A DNA stretch of 64,000 bases, taken from Siphonodentalium dalli. Lineage: Eukaryota > Mollusca > Scaphopoda > Gadilida > Siphonodentaliidae. The translations under genes were made by a program, and so were the position numbers. The stretch lies in the NCBI GenBank assembly GCA_032622095.1, contig CP136066.1, forward strand, positions 225,932,961 through 225,996,960, written 5' to 3'. This document shows positions 22,906 to 36,500 of this stretch, piece by piece. Under the pieces are notes generated by a model, which had not been told where the DNA came from, did not search any database, and saw only the letters and a list, made by a program, of their open reading frames with translations. How positions within the stretch are numbered: position 1 is the stretch's first letter; the number at the start of each line of letters is the position of its first letter.

Positions 22906-23998
22906 TAAAAGGTGAAAACTGTTGGCAGCCCTGGTGTAAATTTGCCCTCACAGCTCAGACCATGGTGATTGACTGATTCTGAATCAGATATACACTAAAA
23001 TGTAAGGGAAAACAATAAAATATTATTATCAGTATAACAAATAGTGAATGGAGAAAAATTCGTTAAAAGAAAAAGATTTATTTGGAATTTGCATTATTTT
23101 GATTTGTAAATCTAAATCGCGAAAGAAAAATCAGAGGGTCCAGTAATTTGAGTAAATTTAGCAATCACACTCTGGCGGAACGTTGGGCAGAGTTTGTTCT
23201 CCTTGAATTCAGTGCATGGATGAAAATGGCTCCAGCAAAATGTTGCATTATTTAAATCATTAAAATCAAGTAATGCACTTATTTGATATGAATCCAAGAA
23301 GTCTATATGTTATTTTATCACATGATTAGCACTATTTTCCTATGTTATATTCGAGCGTAATAGACACGTGTAATATCGTCGCGTGCAATGACGTCACGCT
23401 GCTCTTTGGGACAAAGTTCTCTGTTAATTATTGTTGTTTTCGATAAAATTTAAGCGATTATATGACCATGTGATAAAAAGTATCTCAAAATCGTTCTATT
23501 TTATACGTAATTTATCAACCTCGTCCACTAAATTCTATTTGAGCCTCGGTAAACCTCGGCTCAAATCGAATTTAGTGAACTCGGTTGATAAATTCCGTAT
23601 AAAATAGAAACTCATGTGAGATCCTCTATGTATATTTGCATACTATATGCTAACTTTCTGTCGTTTATTGGCGATCGTCTTGGTTTTTGATGCCTTCACT
23701 CTTCCCTTTTTTTTGTCCAGGTTTTTTTGCGAGAGCGGTAGATTTTGGCATAGTTAATTGTCGTCAGTGGAAGTTTGGAATTTGGAATTGTCACTCACAA
23801 AACTAAGACGTCTTCGCATTAGTCTGTCTCGTTGTTCGGCCGTCATATTTGTTCAAATTTCATGTCTCACTTCCACAGATGATGCAATGCCTGATAATGT
23901 AAAATCCCCTCCACTCGAATGTCACGCAGTTGGTCAGTCATTGTTTCATTTAAATTGTCTGTAAACTCAGTCAATTTTTTTGTTAACTATATTATTAA
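22906..23998. other. Non-coding stretch between Helitron and MITE
   Basis: No supported gene was found. The first ~80 bp may still be Helitron leader. It contains the strong hairpin at 23494-23610 and, at 23390, GCAATGACGTCACGC with a perfect TGACGTCA palindrome. No coding sequence was found beside that site, so I do not call a promoter. Confidence 0.5.
23494..23610. repeat. Strong hairpin with ~50 bp arms
   Basis: The left arm TTCTATTTTATACGTAATTT.. through GAGCC and the right arm GGCTC.. through AAATTCCGTATAAAATAGAA are near-perfect reverse complements around TCGGTAAACCTC. It is most likely a small inverted-repeat MITE or a recombination-prone cruciform. It encodes nothing. Confidence 0.88.
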
Positions 23999-24472
23999 AG
24001 GCACGGAAGGCCTTAGTTGTCGAAAATATTCATATTTGTTACAATCACCGTAAACAGAAAAACACTAAAACACATACAGTTTCGTTCATTGTGTAAATAG
24101 CATGCTATCGTAAAGACTTACTATATTTTACCTAATCAAGAGCCTGATTGTGTTACAGAAGACAGCACAGTACGTGTTACTGGCTAATCACACACAAATG
24201 ATATAAACGCTCTTTATTAGTTCCATATCAGGAATTCAGTAACAAAGAACTCTCTTTATGTTTACCATCATAATATAAACAAACACCAGGAAAGTAACTG
24301 TTTATGCTTTTGTTTACACAATGGTCAAATATATGACAAATAACATACTGTTTATGCGATATTTCTTATTTGTGTACGGACAAGGTCTGTCTACATTTTT
24401 CTCTTTGTGTCGGTTTTTGACCGTTGGAAATATTTTTACAGCATATACCCACTGCCAAGGACTCCCGCACCT
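23999..24472. mobile_element. TTAA-flanked MITE, copy 2
   Basis: This 474 bp element is flanked by TTAA at 23995-23998 and 24473-24476 and lies in the same orientation as the copy at 2063-2537. Both begin AGGCACG.AGGCCTTAGTTGT and share ATATTTTACCTAA.CAAGAGCCTG, GTTCCATATCAGGAATTCA and CGGACAA.GTCTGTCTACATTTT. Equal length and clean TTAA borders in both copies define the family's full-length non-autonomous form. Confidence 0.9.
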
Positions 24473-24476
24473 TTAA

Positions 24477-27400
24477 TGCTTTCATAATTGTTATTTGTCC
24501 AACATTTCGGAATTGTTCAATTTTGTTTTCTAGCATTGAAAACTTTCGTCTTTAGTCTTTCCTTAAATGTAAGGTACCGTCTGTTGTCACATATATTTGT
24601 CAATTATGTCTGTCTGTATTTCGTCATAAATGATTTTGTTTTCTATTGTTACCAAGCCGCTCTCGCTATTGAATAATTTTCCATCTTATTGACAGATTGT
24701 GCACTGTCTGTTTTACTTAAATTACGATTGAGATTTTCCTTAAGAAGCCTGGTACATAGCATATGCGTGTATCAGGAAAGCAAGCCGAAATAGCATTTAC
24801 CAGAGTGATCTCCGAGACTGAGAAAATATATGTAGTCATCTTAGAGGCTGACAACAATGACTCACTCACATTCACTCAAATGTTTTGTTAGCTATGCATT
24901 AAAACTCCGACCTCTGATCTTTCCCTGTGTTTTTATTGCCATCAGTGATAAAATTGACAACCAAGGAGACAGAGTAAGCCGTAGTTAATTAAAACCTGTA
25001 TGATAGCCTTTCCGGACAGGGGTCTTCAATTCATAGTTATTATTTTATACCCACGCAACTATTTCAAATTTGTTTTTTAAAGAGATAATCCATCTTTAAG
25101 GATGGTGGCATCAAAAGTAAATTGATATTGTTCAATAGATATCCCATCGAGTCACATATATTGTATTTAGTATAGGTCGATGGATAAAACAAATTCATAT
25201 TGTTTAGATATCCCGTACAGAAACTGCACATGTGATTTGGGTAGACACAGGTTGGAACAGATTAGAATTATGTTAGTTTCGTATGTTAATCATCCCTGCT
25301 ACATCAGCAGCATATTAGATCTAGTGTGCAAAATATTTCTAACCTCATTACTCACATTAGCATAGCTTAGTATTCATACTGGGTATAGATTTCTCCCAGT
25401 CTTCCCATGGTGTGTCCAAAAAGCTAAGTTTGTGCAGGTTAGAGATTATAGATTTAGTTATCCGGCCAATGCTTTCTTGACACAAATCCCCCATGTATGG
25501 ACCATTTAATGACTTCCACATCTGGGTTTTATCTCCAGTTTAGACCAGGAATCCTATGCTAAATAATTTTATGGCCGTGATAAAGGTTCCCTGGAACCTA
25601 GTATTCTGTTCAGTTCACTTGGAGTTTACAATTCCCAAGTTAAAGCTGCTTGTTTTTTGTGGGACTGATAGGATAAGTTGTTCTTGTTTGGTGACTTAAA
25701 ACCTCGTTGGATTTTGTCATGGCATGGCACGTGACTGCATGCATTTAAACATATCGACAGTTAAGAATTTAAGACACGAGAAAATCGTGACTTTTGTCAA
25801 TTTCCTTTCCAAATTTGAACCTTAAACATTTCATAATGATAGTATTATCGTTTTTACATTGAAATTAAGGGTTAATTTATAATTATTCAGTTATTCATCC
25901 ATGTATAATATATAGAATCTTATGTCAGTTTACATATCTCATTCGCACATCATGGCAAGTTTTAAGGGCATGTGGTCTCTTGTGTGCCTTTACTGCGGGT
26001 TCTAATATATAATTTATCAAACAGGTAGACTACATGTATATTAAAGTTGATTTAAATTTTATTTTCAAATATTATCAATCATATTTCTAGAATAAATAAT
26101 GTTGGTCCATCACATCAAATAAACTAAATTCTGCTATTGTTTATTGATTCTAGTTAGTAATTAGACAGAAGAAATGTGCGAATCTATTTACAAAATGAAT
26201 GAATTGTAGGAAATAAACAATTTATGGCAGTTTTCATTGTTTCATCGAAGTGATTGTTACAGTTATTTGGAATATTCCATGAAGAGCAGTTAACATGAAC
26301 ATTGCAGAGTATGTGATGTATATTTTATGTATTTATATAGTTTTTAAAAGCAATACCGTATGATATATTGTTTCTGTTTTTTGTTTTTGTTTTTTTTTTA
26401 TAAATTGTTACCCAGGTGGACGTGTGTATAATTACTTTAAAGTTGATTTGATAACCTGCCTGCACATGTGGCATTTTTATACATTCCTGATGTGGATTTG
26501 CTAACATAAAGTATATCTGCAATTTTATAGCTCTTAAGAGCTATAAAATTGCACATATGCTTTAAGTTAACAAATTTCACGTTAGTTCTACGTTAGAAAT
26601 ATTGTTGGGAATTTTCCAAAGTATAACTACTGTGCATATCCGCTAACCTGACCATATGTGCAATATGTTAGTTTTCAAGCTCCGCCCATCTCACTTTTGA
26701 CAGTTAAATTACAACATTAGTTCTACATTAGTTCTACGTTGGCAATCAGATTAGAAATCCGCTTAGATCTAATGTGGTTTTAGGTTAGCAGTTTTTGGTA
26801 AGGGTAATCATATGTTCATTTGTGTTCGTTGTTTAGTAGTTTTGTATTAAAATAATGCTAATAATTCAAACAATAAGTCATCAAAGTTGGAAATAACACA
26901 ACATACACATAGAATGAACCCACGCGCACCCACAACCCAAATTTCACCCTTCTACTCCGCTTTTTGGACCTGTGTTCGTTTATGTTCGTTTGTGTTAGTT
27001 GTTTAGTACTAGGACCCAACACGCCAACTAGTAATAGTAACAGAACAAAGAGTCATTGTAATCTGCGATTATACAAATCAACTTCGCAGGTGCGGTGGAT
27101 ATTTGCAGAACTGATCTTACCATCGTGTTATCAACACAAAATTGACTATTATTGATCAAATAACATCGCCATCATAAATTAAATAAATGAAACAAGTCAA
27201 TAGAAATGTCTCTGCCTTGACTAATAAAAAAATGGCGACGTCTTCATGGAATTCTATCAATTCTGCGCATGCGCAAGAAACTTCCAAATAAGGAGTTGCC
27301 ATATAAGGAAACTGCAATCTCAATAATTACCAAGCAATTAAAGTCTTAACATACAAGTCAGAAATATTGTTTCATGATCGAACTGCGGACCTGATCATTA

Positions 27401-28139
27401 TTGAAATTGAAATTATTTTTAATTAGTTAATCACATGATTTAGACATCAACACACTCTTAAAGACGCAATACACCGCCATCCAATATCATTATTCAACTG
27501 GGTCGGTGTTTCTTGTTATCAATCGCTTATTGCTTCGTTTTTAGTAAGACCCTTGTATCTGTTCTGCGCATGCGCATGTCAATTTCCGTATTTGGAATTT
27601 CCATATATGGGATTTGTGTTAACCGCAATACCGATCAAGCCATAACAGATAACCACGCAATTATCTTAGCATAAAAATAAGATATATTGTAAGTTATGCA
27701 ACTACGACCCTGATAACCCTGATAACTAATAAAATATACCGGCCAATTCATTTTAAGATCGTTATTACTTGCGCCAGTCCATGCTGGACGCAAGTAATGT
27801 GTTCGGTTCGACACTTTGTCGGTTTATTTGTCTGTTTATTTGTCCTTCCGGGAATATAACCGAGATAACGGAAGCTGAAAATGAGGCCAACGCGCATGCG
27901 TTATTGTTCCAGTAATTTTTTACGAAGCATTGAAGTTGGAAATTTCAATCATATCCGCGGCTGAATGAGTGTGAATTTACTGAATTACTGATTACATGTA
28001 TGTCTGATAATCGTATGAAATTCAGACTTCATGAAATCAATTTAACTATGGCTCAACCGAATCAGAGGTGCTGCGATACTTAACACATGAATTTACGAAG
28101 ATAAGACAAGGTCATGGACAGCTGACGGAGATGTTGTTT
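24477..28139. other. Non-coding stretch with palindromes
   Basis: No gene was recognised. It holds the palindrome at 26493-26578. A diverged ~300 bp duplication (about 27235-27420 and 27535-27720) has TCTGCGCATGCGCA in both copies. A 35 bp hairpin lies at 27763-27800 (ATTACTTGCG...CGCAAGTAAT). The GCGCATGCGC boxes resemble NRF-1 sites, and AAAATGGCGACG lies just left of the first, so promoter activity is possible but unproven. Confidence 0.5.
26493..26578. repeat. Perfect 36 bp palindrome inside a longer inverted repeat
   Basis: Positions 26518-26553 are perfectly self-complementary around the centre CTCTTAAGAG. Imperfect complementarity continues outward to about 26493 and 26578 (GATTTGCTAACATAAAG with CTTTAAGTTAACAAATTTC). 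With no loop, it can extrude as a cruciform. It is probably a small foldback element. Confidence 0.88.
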
Positions 28140-28147
28140 GTTTAGTC

Positions 28148-30750
28148 CAGGGAATATATACAACGGGAAGGTTCACTCCGCGCATTTGTGGTAATCACCG
28201 GAAGTTGTCATGACGCCATTCTGGTAGGATACCCTGGTAGGAACGTACGTCATCGCATCGTTACTTCCTTGTTTACTTTTACTAATAAGTTAAAAGTGTG
28301 GGAGTTTGAAAATGATTTACAAATCAAAGTGGCATCCAGGATATTTGTGGGATCAACATATCGCTGAATTAGAGGAAATAAAGTGGTAATCCATATCCAT
28401 ATATGATATATTCGAATGGATCGAATTGAAAATTCATTTAACTTGTATGTCTACCAGTACTAGGAAACAAACTTACTGGGTGGGATTTCTGTGTCAAATA
28501 CGACTGTCTTTCATAATTTGACTAATGACTATGTCCATAACATTACCTGAGTCATGTCTCTAATTTAAATAAAATTGCATATCTATTATGGAAAAAAATT
28601 GAGATCTATTATGGGATCAAAGTTCACAACCTTGGTCATTTAAATTAATTGCTTAGAATATAACCACAATTTAAACATGTTTTAAAAGCTCCATCAAGGG
28701 CACCATTCAGTAGGGCTTACATTCCATATGCCACTTTTATTATGAAACTGGCATACCAGTTGATATGGGAATAATTATGGAGTCTGAGTACAAGTTAATG
28801 CCATTTATATTGAGTCCTGCATACATGATATGTTTCACTAATCTCGCATACACTATATGTATGTACCATCAATATATGATGAGTTTACATCAATTACAGG
28901 GGTTGGTGGGACACATATACATGCTACCAGTATACTGTATTACAAATAAATAGTGTGTTACACTTTATACACTACATTTCATTATGTTTGCAGTGCCATT
29001 TTATCAATCTGAAATTCTTGATATTTAAAAACATCCACCAAATATCAAATCTTTGGGCCATGATATCATAAACTTCCCTGGTCCTATACCTACCCTGCTA
29101 CCCACATACAAAAACACCCTACCGCCTACCGGTAAGACTTACCAGGTAGTAGCAAATATTTCATTTACATTTCATATCCATATTTTGTATTTCATTTACA
29201 TTTCATATCCATATTTTGTCCTTATAGTACTTAAATTGTCTGTTGGATAGACTATGTATAGTGAATGGCGGCAGATGTAGGCCTATATATTTAATTATTT
29301 GTGTGATATCTATAGATTTTCAATATCAAAATAACCGTTTAAATATTTAAACCTACCTGCAAGTATAAGTTAAGTAAAATCGCACATATAATATATAGGC
29401 CAACCCGCCTACTCTTAAATATAGTCTATGGTATGGGGAAACAATAATTTTAAAGTTCTGTTATTAGCATACAGCACTATATAATATTGTGTCATTTTCA
29501 GCAAATGGTGTGGTACCGGTACTTACAATGTGATAGACATGTGTCACGCAATCATGATTAATTTACCTTATGGTGTCAATCATTAATTATGAGGTGCCAT
29601 GGAGATACAATCATCCTCTATGTTTTCCAAAAATAACCGACGACATTATGTTCTTATATTCATGGCTACACTACATGCCTACTGCTATGTAATATATTGG
29701 CAAACATAACTTACAATACCCAGTATTTATTCAAGAATTTATAAATTATAGCATCTCTGGGTCGTGTATATCATTAATATTAAATATGATGAGTTTATTT
29801 GGGAAATTTTTATGTAGTTATAAAAATATATTGCGTTGATGTGAGTGAAAATAAAAAAGAAGCATATCCATATGTAGCCTCAATTTCCCAAACTATCATT
29901 CTCTGAGTTCTCATATACCATGAACGCAAGGACTAAGCAAGGCTCAACATGAGTAAAATACATTTATATATAGCCTTAAATGTTTGAACACTCACTAATT
30001 AATTAATCTTTCTTCAGAACAAAAAAATCACATGTAGCCTATTTATAAATATATAAACCTAGTACATAATTAAATATTTGATATTATCAGAATTCTTGTT
30101 TTGCTAGGTAATGCTTGAAATGACTAAGTATTTGATTCCAAATATTAAATTATTAATGTATCAATGACTAAGGGAGTAAGGGTGTGGCTAGTGCAGCCCA
30201 ATGAATGTACATTACCACATAGCAACTACTTGAACTAGCATTGATGATATTGACTTGAGTAGCCTCAGAATTGTGTAAAATCTCACAGGACTCCACGGTC
30301 CACCCACACTTTGATTTTGACACTTTTGACTCTTCATAGCCGCCAGAGCCAACAAGCATGGAATTATTCTGTAATGTTTCCAAATGAATTGGCATCATCA
30401 CAGTTATGAATTGAATGATCTCAGCCAAAATTTCGACATTGAATAACAAACGAAAATTGGCAAGAAATACAGCGTAATTTGGTTGAAATAAATACTCATT
30501 TGCTTTAAAATATATTTTTTTCATGTTGGTGGATTAAAGTATGATATATGGTCACAAATGTTGCTTTTTGTCTGATTGTTTATTCTTTTATAGGCCTACT
30601 ATTTCGATTTTGTTTACACACAAGACGAATAGCGCTGTGGTAACCAATGACGCCATTCGCTCTTCTATCCTACCAGAATGGCGGATGCTGGCGACGTCAT
30701 GCATTACGTTGAGCCAATAGGAAGTGAACCTTCCCGTTGTATATTCCCTG
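28148..30750. mobile_element. Non-autonomous hAT-like DNA transposon
   Basis: The left end starts CAGGGAATATATACAACGGG and the right end, reverse complemented, starts CAGGGAATATACAACGGGAA. Similarity continues through AAGGTTCACT (~30 bp terminal inverted repeats). The 8 bp sequence GTTTAGTC is duplicated on both sides (28140-28147 and 30751-30758). An 8 bp duplication with CAGGG ends is diagnostic of the hAT superfamily. Subterminal GCCATTCTGGTAGGATA (left) and TATCCTACCAGAATGGC (right) also pair. No transposase: no frame above 118 codons and no hAT motifs. Inside, a 33 bp unit (TTCATTTACATTTCATATCC) is doubled near 29158-29220. Confidence 0.93.
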
Positions 30751-31137
30751 GTTTAGTCGCAGCGCTCTGTGAAAGAGGTCATGTTTGTTGACTGTTTTCT
30801 GTTCCAAATTCTGAAATTACACATCGTTTAAATTAATTAAGGGATGTTACTGTTACAATTCCTATTTACGGCTATTGGAACTCTTCGTGTTATTAATTCT
30901 GAGTTAGGTAAGTCGGATTTCTTGTATTTATCACACAATTTGAGAGAAAATTCACCACAAATCAAATGCTGTGAAAATCTAAATCATTCGGAAATGGGGA
31001 AAACTATCTGACTATTTCGGTTTTAATAGAACTTTTATAGCCTATAGCCTAAATGCACATTTTAAATGATTTCGAGAAAATTCTCACATGTAATTTGATG
31101 AATATTTATGAGATACTAGTCAACTACTAGTAGGTAC

Positions 31138-31442
31138 CCTGCTGGACAAAACAAGTGTCCACTTAACCGCGGTGCAGTTAGCATTGCCACAGCGGCCAAA
31201 ATGCAACTTCACTGCGGCTCCAACTGCTAACTACGGTTGGGCCGCAGTGTACTTGCCATTCGGCCATGGTGTAGTTGCCACGGTGTACCGGTACGTTCAT
31301 TAAACTAAAAAAAGATGATACGAACCAGAAATCTAACCACGGTGAATTCGACCGCGTTGTACCGGGTAGTTGCCCTTCGACCATGGTGTACTTGCCGGCA
31401 AATACACCGCGGTGCCAATGGACACTTGTTTTGTCGAGCGGG
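31138..31442. mobile_element. 305 bp MITE with GTAC flanks
   Basis: Terminal inverted repeats: CCTGCTGGACAAAACAAGTG on the left and, reverse complemented, CCCGCTCGACAAAACAAGTG on the right, followed by complementary CCGCGGTG blocks. GTAC flanks both sides (31134-31137, 31443-31446), suggesting a 4 bp target duplication. The GC-rich interior is largely palindromic in style (ACCGCGGT, GCCACGGTGTACCGG). There is no coding function; open frames across it are accidental. Confidence 0.8.
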
Positions 31443-32919
31443 GTACATGTACGATATTTCCTCATTGAAGAAGAGTGGCTGTGGCTAATTTTCCGCTACT
31501 GGTGGGATAAAGAGACACTCTTATTATGCCACTCAGGGCATATATCGCATATATCTCATCTGGATTGGCGAGAATCCATATATACTTTTTCACTAGAATA
31601 CACGGTAATTTGCGAGAATCTACCTTAGAAATATAAACCCTGCCGCTAGCAGCGTAATAGTCTTTGGACTGATAATGGTTATTTTGCGGCCAGCTGCAGA
31701 ATAATGATATATTTATTTATAACGTAGCCTGTTTGGCTATTCTGTCGCGAATCATAAATGTGCTTTTATTATTTTAAGGCCCACTTTATGATGTTGACAT
31801 TGACTACGGTTACCCGATTCAATACCCGATTCCCATGGCCCTACTCTAGTTATAGTCACGTACCTGCATATGTACATACGTGTACCGGTACATGTGTATG
31901 CAACAGCCAACACAAGTACATGTAATTCATGTGCTGGTCGCGTTACGGTATTGTTTTAAGTAGCGCCCCGCCAACAAAGGCAATATGGAGGCATAATGAT
32001 CCAGATACGGTATACATGTACATACCTGTATAGGTTTTGAGAAAGATCTAAATGGTGGATTCAACGTTGTCATGGGTTTTGACAGCGATAAAAATCCAGC
32101 AAATTTTTTGTTGCGGTCAAATTCCCATGACCACATTAAAACTGCTGTTAATTTCTTATTCCGGTATATTAATTTAAGGGGAATCACTGCACTTGATGTT
32201 CATACTTCCATGTGTAATGCCAATCAATGCGGCCAGATAACAGGCGATGGGTGGAGTTTATAATTTGACAGCTGAAACAATGTGGGCAACTTCAAAGTCG
32301 TGTAAAGTTCACAGTGTGCTATCAGCTGGAAGATTACATTGAAAACATGTTCATGTCAAATTCACAAAAAGTGTACATGATTTTTAGTAACATGTTTACT
32401 GTTGTGACATTTCTCTTTGATCCATCATGGTTTGAAGTGGTAACCTTTATGCAGCAGTGTTGGTGGTTAGTGGTTACCACAGTATGTTACCACAGTACAT
32501 AAATTACCGAGGTGACACCACGTTATCGGTGGCCAATTACATTAAGGATAGCTATAGTTGTTGGCTAAATTGTCATACATGTACCGATACATGTAGTTAC
32601 ATGTACTAGTACCGGTGTAACACGTCATCTCCCCCTGGGTATCTTCCCCCGGGGGGGAGATGTCCTAGGATATCTCCCCCCACCCTGGATATTTCCCCCC
32701 ATGTACGACTAATACATAATTTCACTCATATGATATCGTTTGGTTCTGAAATGGCCAGAAAAATGTTTTTTGAGATTAAAAAAATAAAAATAATTAATTT
32801 TTTTTTTATTTAATAAAACAAAAGTGACAAAATTAGTGCTTTCACGAATTTGATTGTCTGTTCATGAAATGACCAGAAAATGTTTTTTTTTAATTCAATT
32901 TTTTTCTTTTCTTTCAAAC
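31443..32919. other. Non-coding stretch
   Basis: No gene was recognised. It contains many TACATGTA and ACCGGT palindromes and CCCCGGGGGGGAGAT-type G/C runs near 32625-32700 that lead into the following tandem repeat. Short overlapping open frames on both strands around 31927-32263 have no motif. Confidence 0.45.
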
Positions 32920-33540
32920 GTCCAGGCTTGGATATTCCACCACACCCCCACCCAGCACCTACATGACAAAAAAATCATCTTATGGTTTTATCGCTTATTT
33001 TGCTTTATATAGTAATGAAACAGCGAGAAATTAGCTTCTCCAAGAGAAAGTTGTTTGAGTCAGGGTTTGGGGTGGGGGAGATGTCCAGGTCATGATATCT
33101 CCCCCCCCCACCCAGCACCTACATGACAAATAAATCATTGTATGGATTTATTGCTTGTTTTGCTTTATATAGTCATGAAACAGCGAGAAATTAACTTCTT
33201 ATGAGAAAACGTTTTTTGAGTCAGGGTTTGGGGGGGTGAAATGTCCAGGTCAGGATATCTCCCCCCCCCCCCCCCACCCAGCACCTACATGACAAAAAAA
33301 TAATCTTATGGTTTTATCGCTCGTTTTGCTTTATATAATCATGAAACAGCGAGAAATTAACTTCTTCTGAGAACAAGTTTTTTGAGTCAGGGTTCGGGAT
33401 GGGGCGGGGGAAGATGTCCAGGTCAGGATATCTCCCCCCCCCCCCCGCCCCCACCCAGCAACTACATGTCAATAAAATAATCTTATGGTTTTATCGCTTG
33501 TTTTGCTTTATATAGTCATGAAACAGCGAGAAATTAACTA
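32920..33540. repeat. ~160-177 bp tandem repeat with C-runs
   Basis: About four copies share CACCCAGCACCTACATGACA, CTTATGGTTTTATCGCTTGT, TTTTGCTTTATATAGTCATG and AAACAGCGAGAAATTAACTT. Each begins with a long C-run (GATATCTCCCCCC). Copy starts (by the CCTACATGAC block) lie near 32961, 33121, 33287 and 33464, with spacing growing as the C-run lengthens. The last copy is cut off at 33540 by a foldback element. Confidence 0.9.
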
Positions 33541-33543
33541 GTA

Positions 33544-36500
33544 ATTGACTTGAAAAACGGGGTGATACCCAGGTAATGACCACGGTATTACCAGTAGTAT
33601 ACAGTATCCACAGCAGTACGGTATCGAAATGGTCACTGCGGTGGAGTTACAGTACCGTTTGTTTAGCAACTTTATGATACCACAGTCTATTAGTGGGTCA
33701 TCATACCGGTACAAAAAGTTGAAGACAATAATATGTCCATGAGTATCTTGTTTAAGGAAAAAGTAAGCATTGGCAGAGGGTAATGCTGTTAAAATAGTTA
33801 AAACCGCCATAAACAGAAATAATATTATATTATAAACAAAGTTAACAAACCTTGTTCTTACATGTATACATGTACATACCATTCATAAATGTATAGTGTA
33901 AATTGCAGCATGTTATTGTCATGTTAGTACTCTGTGAGTCTAGTGTTATTTAAACAAATGCCATGTTATGTAAACAAACAGTACCGGTACATACAGAGTA
34001 TGCAATAAGCAAAACACTCAACACGGTGGAGACCGCCACTACATGTATGTAATTGAACTTTTGTTAGAAATGCCACCAAGTTGTTTACAACATACCGGTA
34101 TAGCTATCGCTAATATTCACCTCAAGATATCTGTGTTGAATGGGTCACCATCAATCACTCTCCTAAGAATCGTAACGGTGTGGAGTGTTTTGCTTACCGC
34201 TCACTGTTTACGTGCTGTACATGTATATACATGTAAACAAACGCTTGGCTCACACAAAGTCAAAGTGTGTTTCAACTTTTGTGGATAAGAATGCATTCAT
34301 ATTATCATTATTATCTTCTACCCGGTACCTGTACGGTATAGTCTTAGTATATTCTTGGGGAAATTTTCATAATTTGGTAAATTGTTTTCTAAGTTATAAC
34401 CTGTACATGTATAACAAAGGCCATCAATGCATTTAAGAACCGCAGATATAAGGAGAATCACTGAATTTTATCTTCATGCCTGAGAACTGGGACCACATGC
34501 ATCATGGTGCAACCCCGGTACACACAGTATACACCTTACCGCCGTGTTGGAAGTTACCACAGTATACAGGGACATTTCTATGGTTGTTTTGATACCTGTT
34601 ACAGGTATGGGTGCCCAAACTCGAGAAGCCCAAATGACTCCCAAATTCCTAGTGGACAGTATTGAGTCAACCTGAATTTTCAAGGCAATTCAACAATATG
34701 CGATGTAAATAAAAAGTATGCCATTGCAATACAGCCTTCATATGCATGTTGAATTTTTAAATCAGAAATTTAAATGTCATATTTATAATATACAATTGGT
34801 TCGGTGTATAAGCCATATTTAACAGATATATTGGGATACCGTTACTTCATATACAAATGTAGATCTTCGGCCCAATTTCGGGGTGTCCTCTAGATGGGAG
34901 CTTACCATTTTTTCAGAATTATTTTAAAAACATGGCCACCGGTAGTCATATTGGATTTCAAATTTTAATCCATCGTTACACCAGTCAGCCTACAATAATA
35001 TAAAGTGAAATGCATTGAAAAATTACAGGCATTTTTGGATCAACTCTAGATGGGAGCTATTGAATTTGTACAATTTCAGATGAAAAACATGGATGCTGAC
35101 AGCCATCTTGGATCTCACTGAGAGCTTTCCGATGAATGGCAACAAGCCATATTTCCAACTAAATCCTGAAAAGTTTATACTAATAATTCTGCTGTGGTTA
35201 AGGGGTCGTTTATTTAGACCATTACTGTACCGGTACATATAATCCGAAGACATACAAGCAAGTTAACTCACGCACACGATTCTGAGCATAAAGTCTGTTA
35301 TATAGAAGAGTGACGGGACGGGACTCGGTCCAAAACAGCATCGACCCAACCAATATCATACAGTGTCATAAGTTGTTGTGATATGAGAAGACTTGGTTTA
35401 ATTAAATTCGAGTGGTATTTATATAGGAAATTGCTACCGTACCGGTACCGTATCTCTTAATTCAATTTATCTAATTCAATTTATTTTTAATTGCCCAAAA
35501 TGCACATTAATACAATGCCTGTACATGTATATAATATATAAATGCGAATGTGTCTCTGACCCTCTCTCTTTCTCTTCAGTACATGTATTAGTAAATGTAT
35601 GTCCAGCTATAACGGTACTTAAAAGTAATTGACCACCTACAGGTACATGTATAACGTGATGTTATCCCAGTAATACTGCGGTAACCTCCAACACTGGGCT
35701 AAGGTTACCGCTTGAACACTACATGTACCTTGGTTGCACCACAACACATGCGGTCCTGGTTCGCATACATGAAAATAAAATGCAGTGATTCTCCTCATAT
35801 CTGTGGCACTTAAAGACATGGATGGCCTTCGTTATAGGTTGTAATTTATAAATAACAGTTTAATACCAAATTATGAAAATTTCCCGAAAAATATACTAAT
35901 AATATAGAATAATGATCATATTATGAATGCATTATTATCCACAAATCACACTTTGTACATGTATGAGCCGATCGTTTGTTTGTATATGGTACAGCACGTA
36001 AATAGTGAGCGATAAGCAAAACATGCAACACTGTGGCGAGAGTGATTCATGTCGAGAGTGATTCATGGTGGGTTCAAAAAGTGGGCGTCTCCTTAGTGTT
36101 GAGTGTTTTGCTTATCACATACTTTTTATGTACATGTACTGTTTGTTTACATAACATGGCGTTTGTTTACATAACACAGGGTACTAACATGCCAATAACA
36201 TGCCGCAATTTACACAATATTTATGATTTGTTTAAGAACAAGGTTTGTCTATAATACATGTATAATATTTCTGTTTATGGCGGTTTTAACCGATGTGACT
36301 ATTTTAACCATACATGTACAATATACATGTATACATGTACATGTACCCACCGGCAACACTTACCGTATCTTTAACAAGATCATCATGGACATTTTATTTT
36401 CTTCAATTTTTGGTGTGACGACCGTGGTATCATAACCAAATGGTACCGTAACTCCACCGGAGTTCCCATTTTGATACTGCTGTGGGTACAGTAATACAAC

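Noticed and set aside
23385-23405. TGACGTCA site as a promoter
   Set aside because: Perfect CRE but no TATA box, no coding frame and a hairpin next to it; insufficient support.
27763-27830. Possible tRNA or hairpin RNA near GGTTCGAC
   Set aside because: The hairpin pairs only its own 35 bases; no A-box/B-box spacing or cloverleaf could be made.
30168-30524. 118-codon minus-strand frame at the right part of the hAT-like element
   Set aside because: No hAT dimerisation, BED finger or DDE-type motif; likely accidental.
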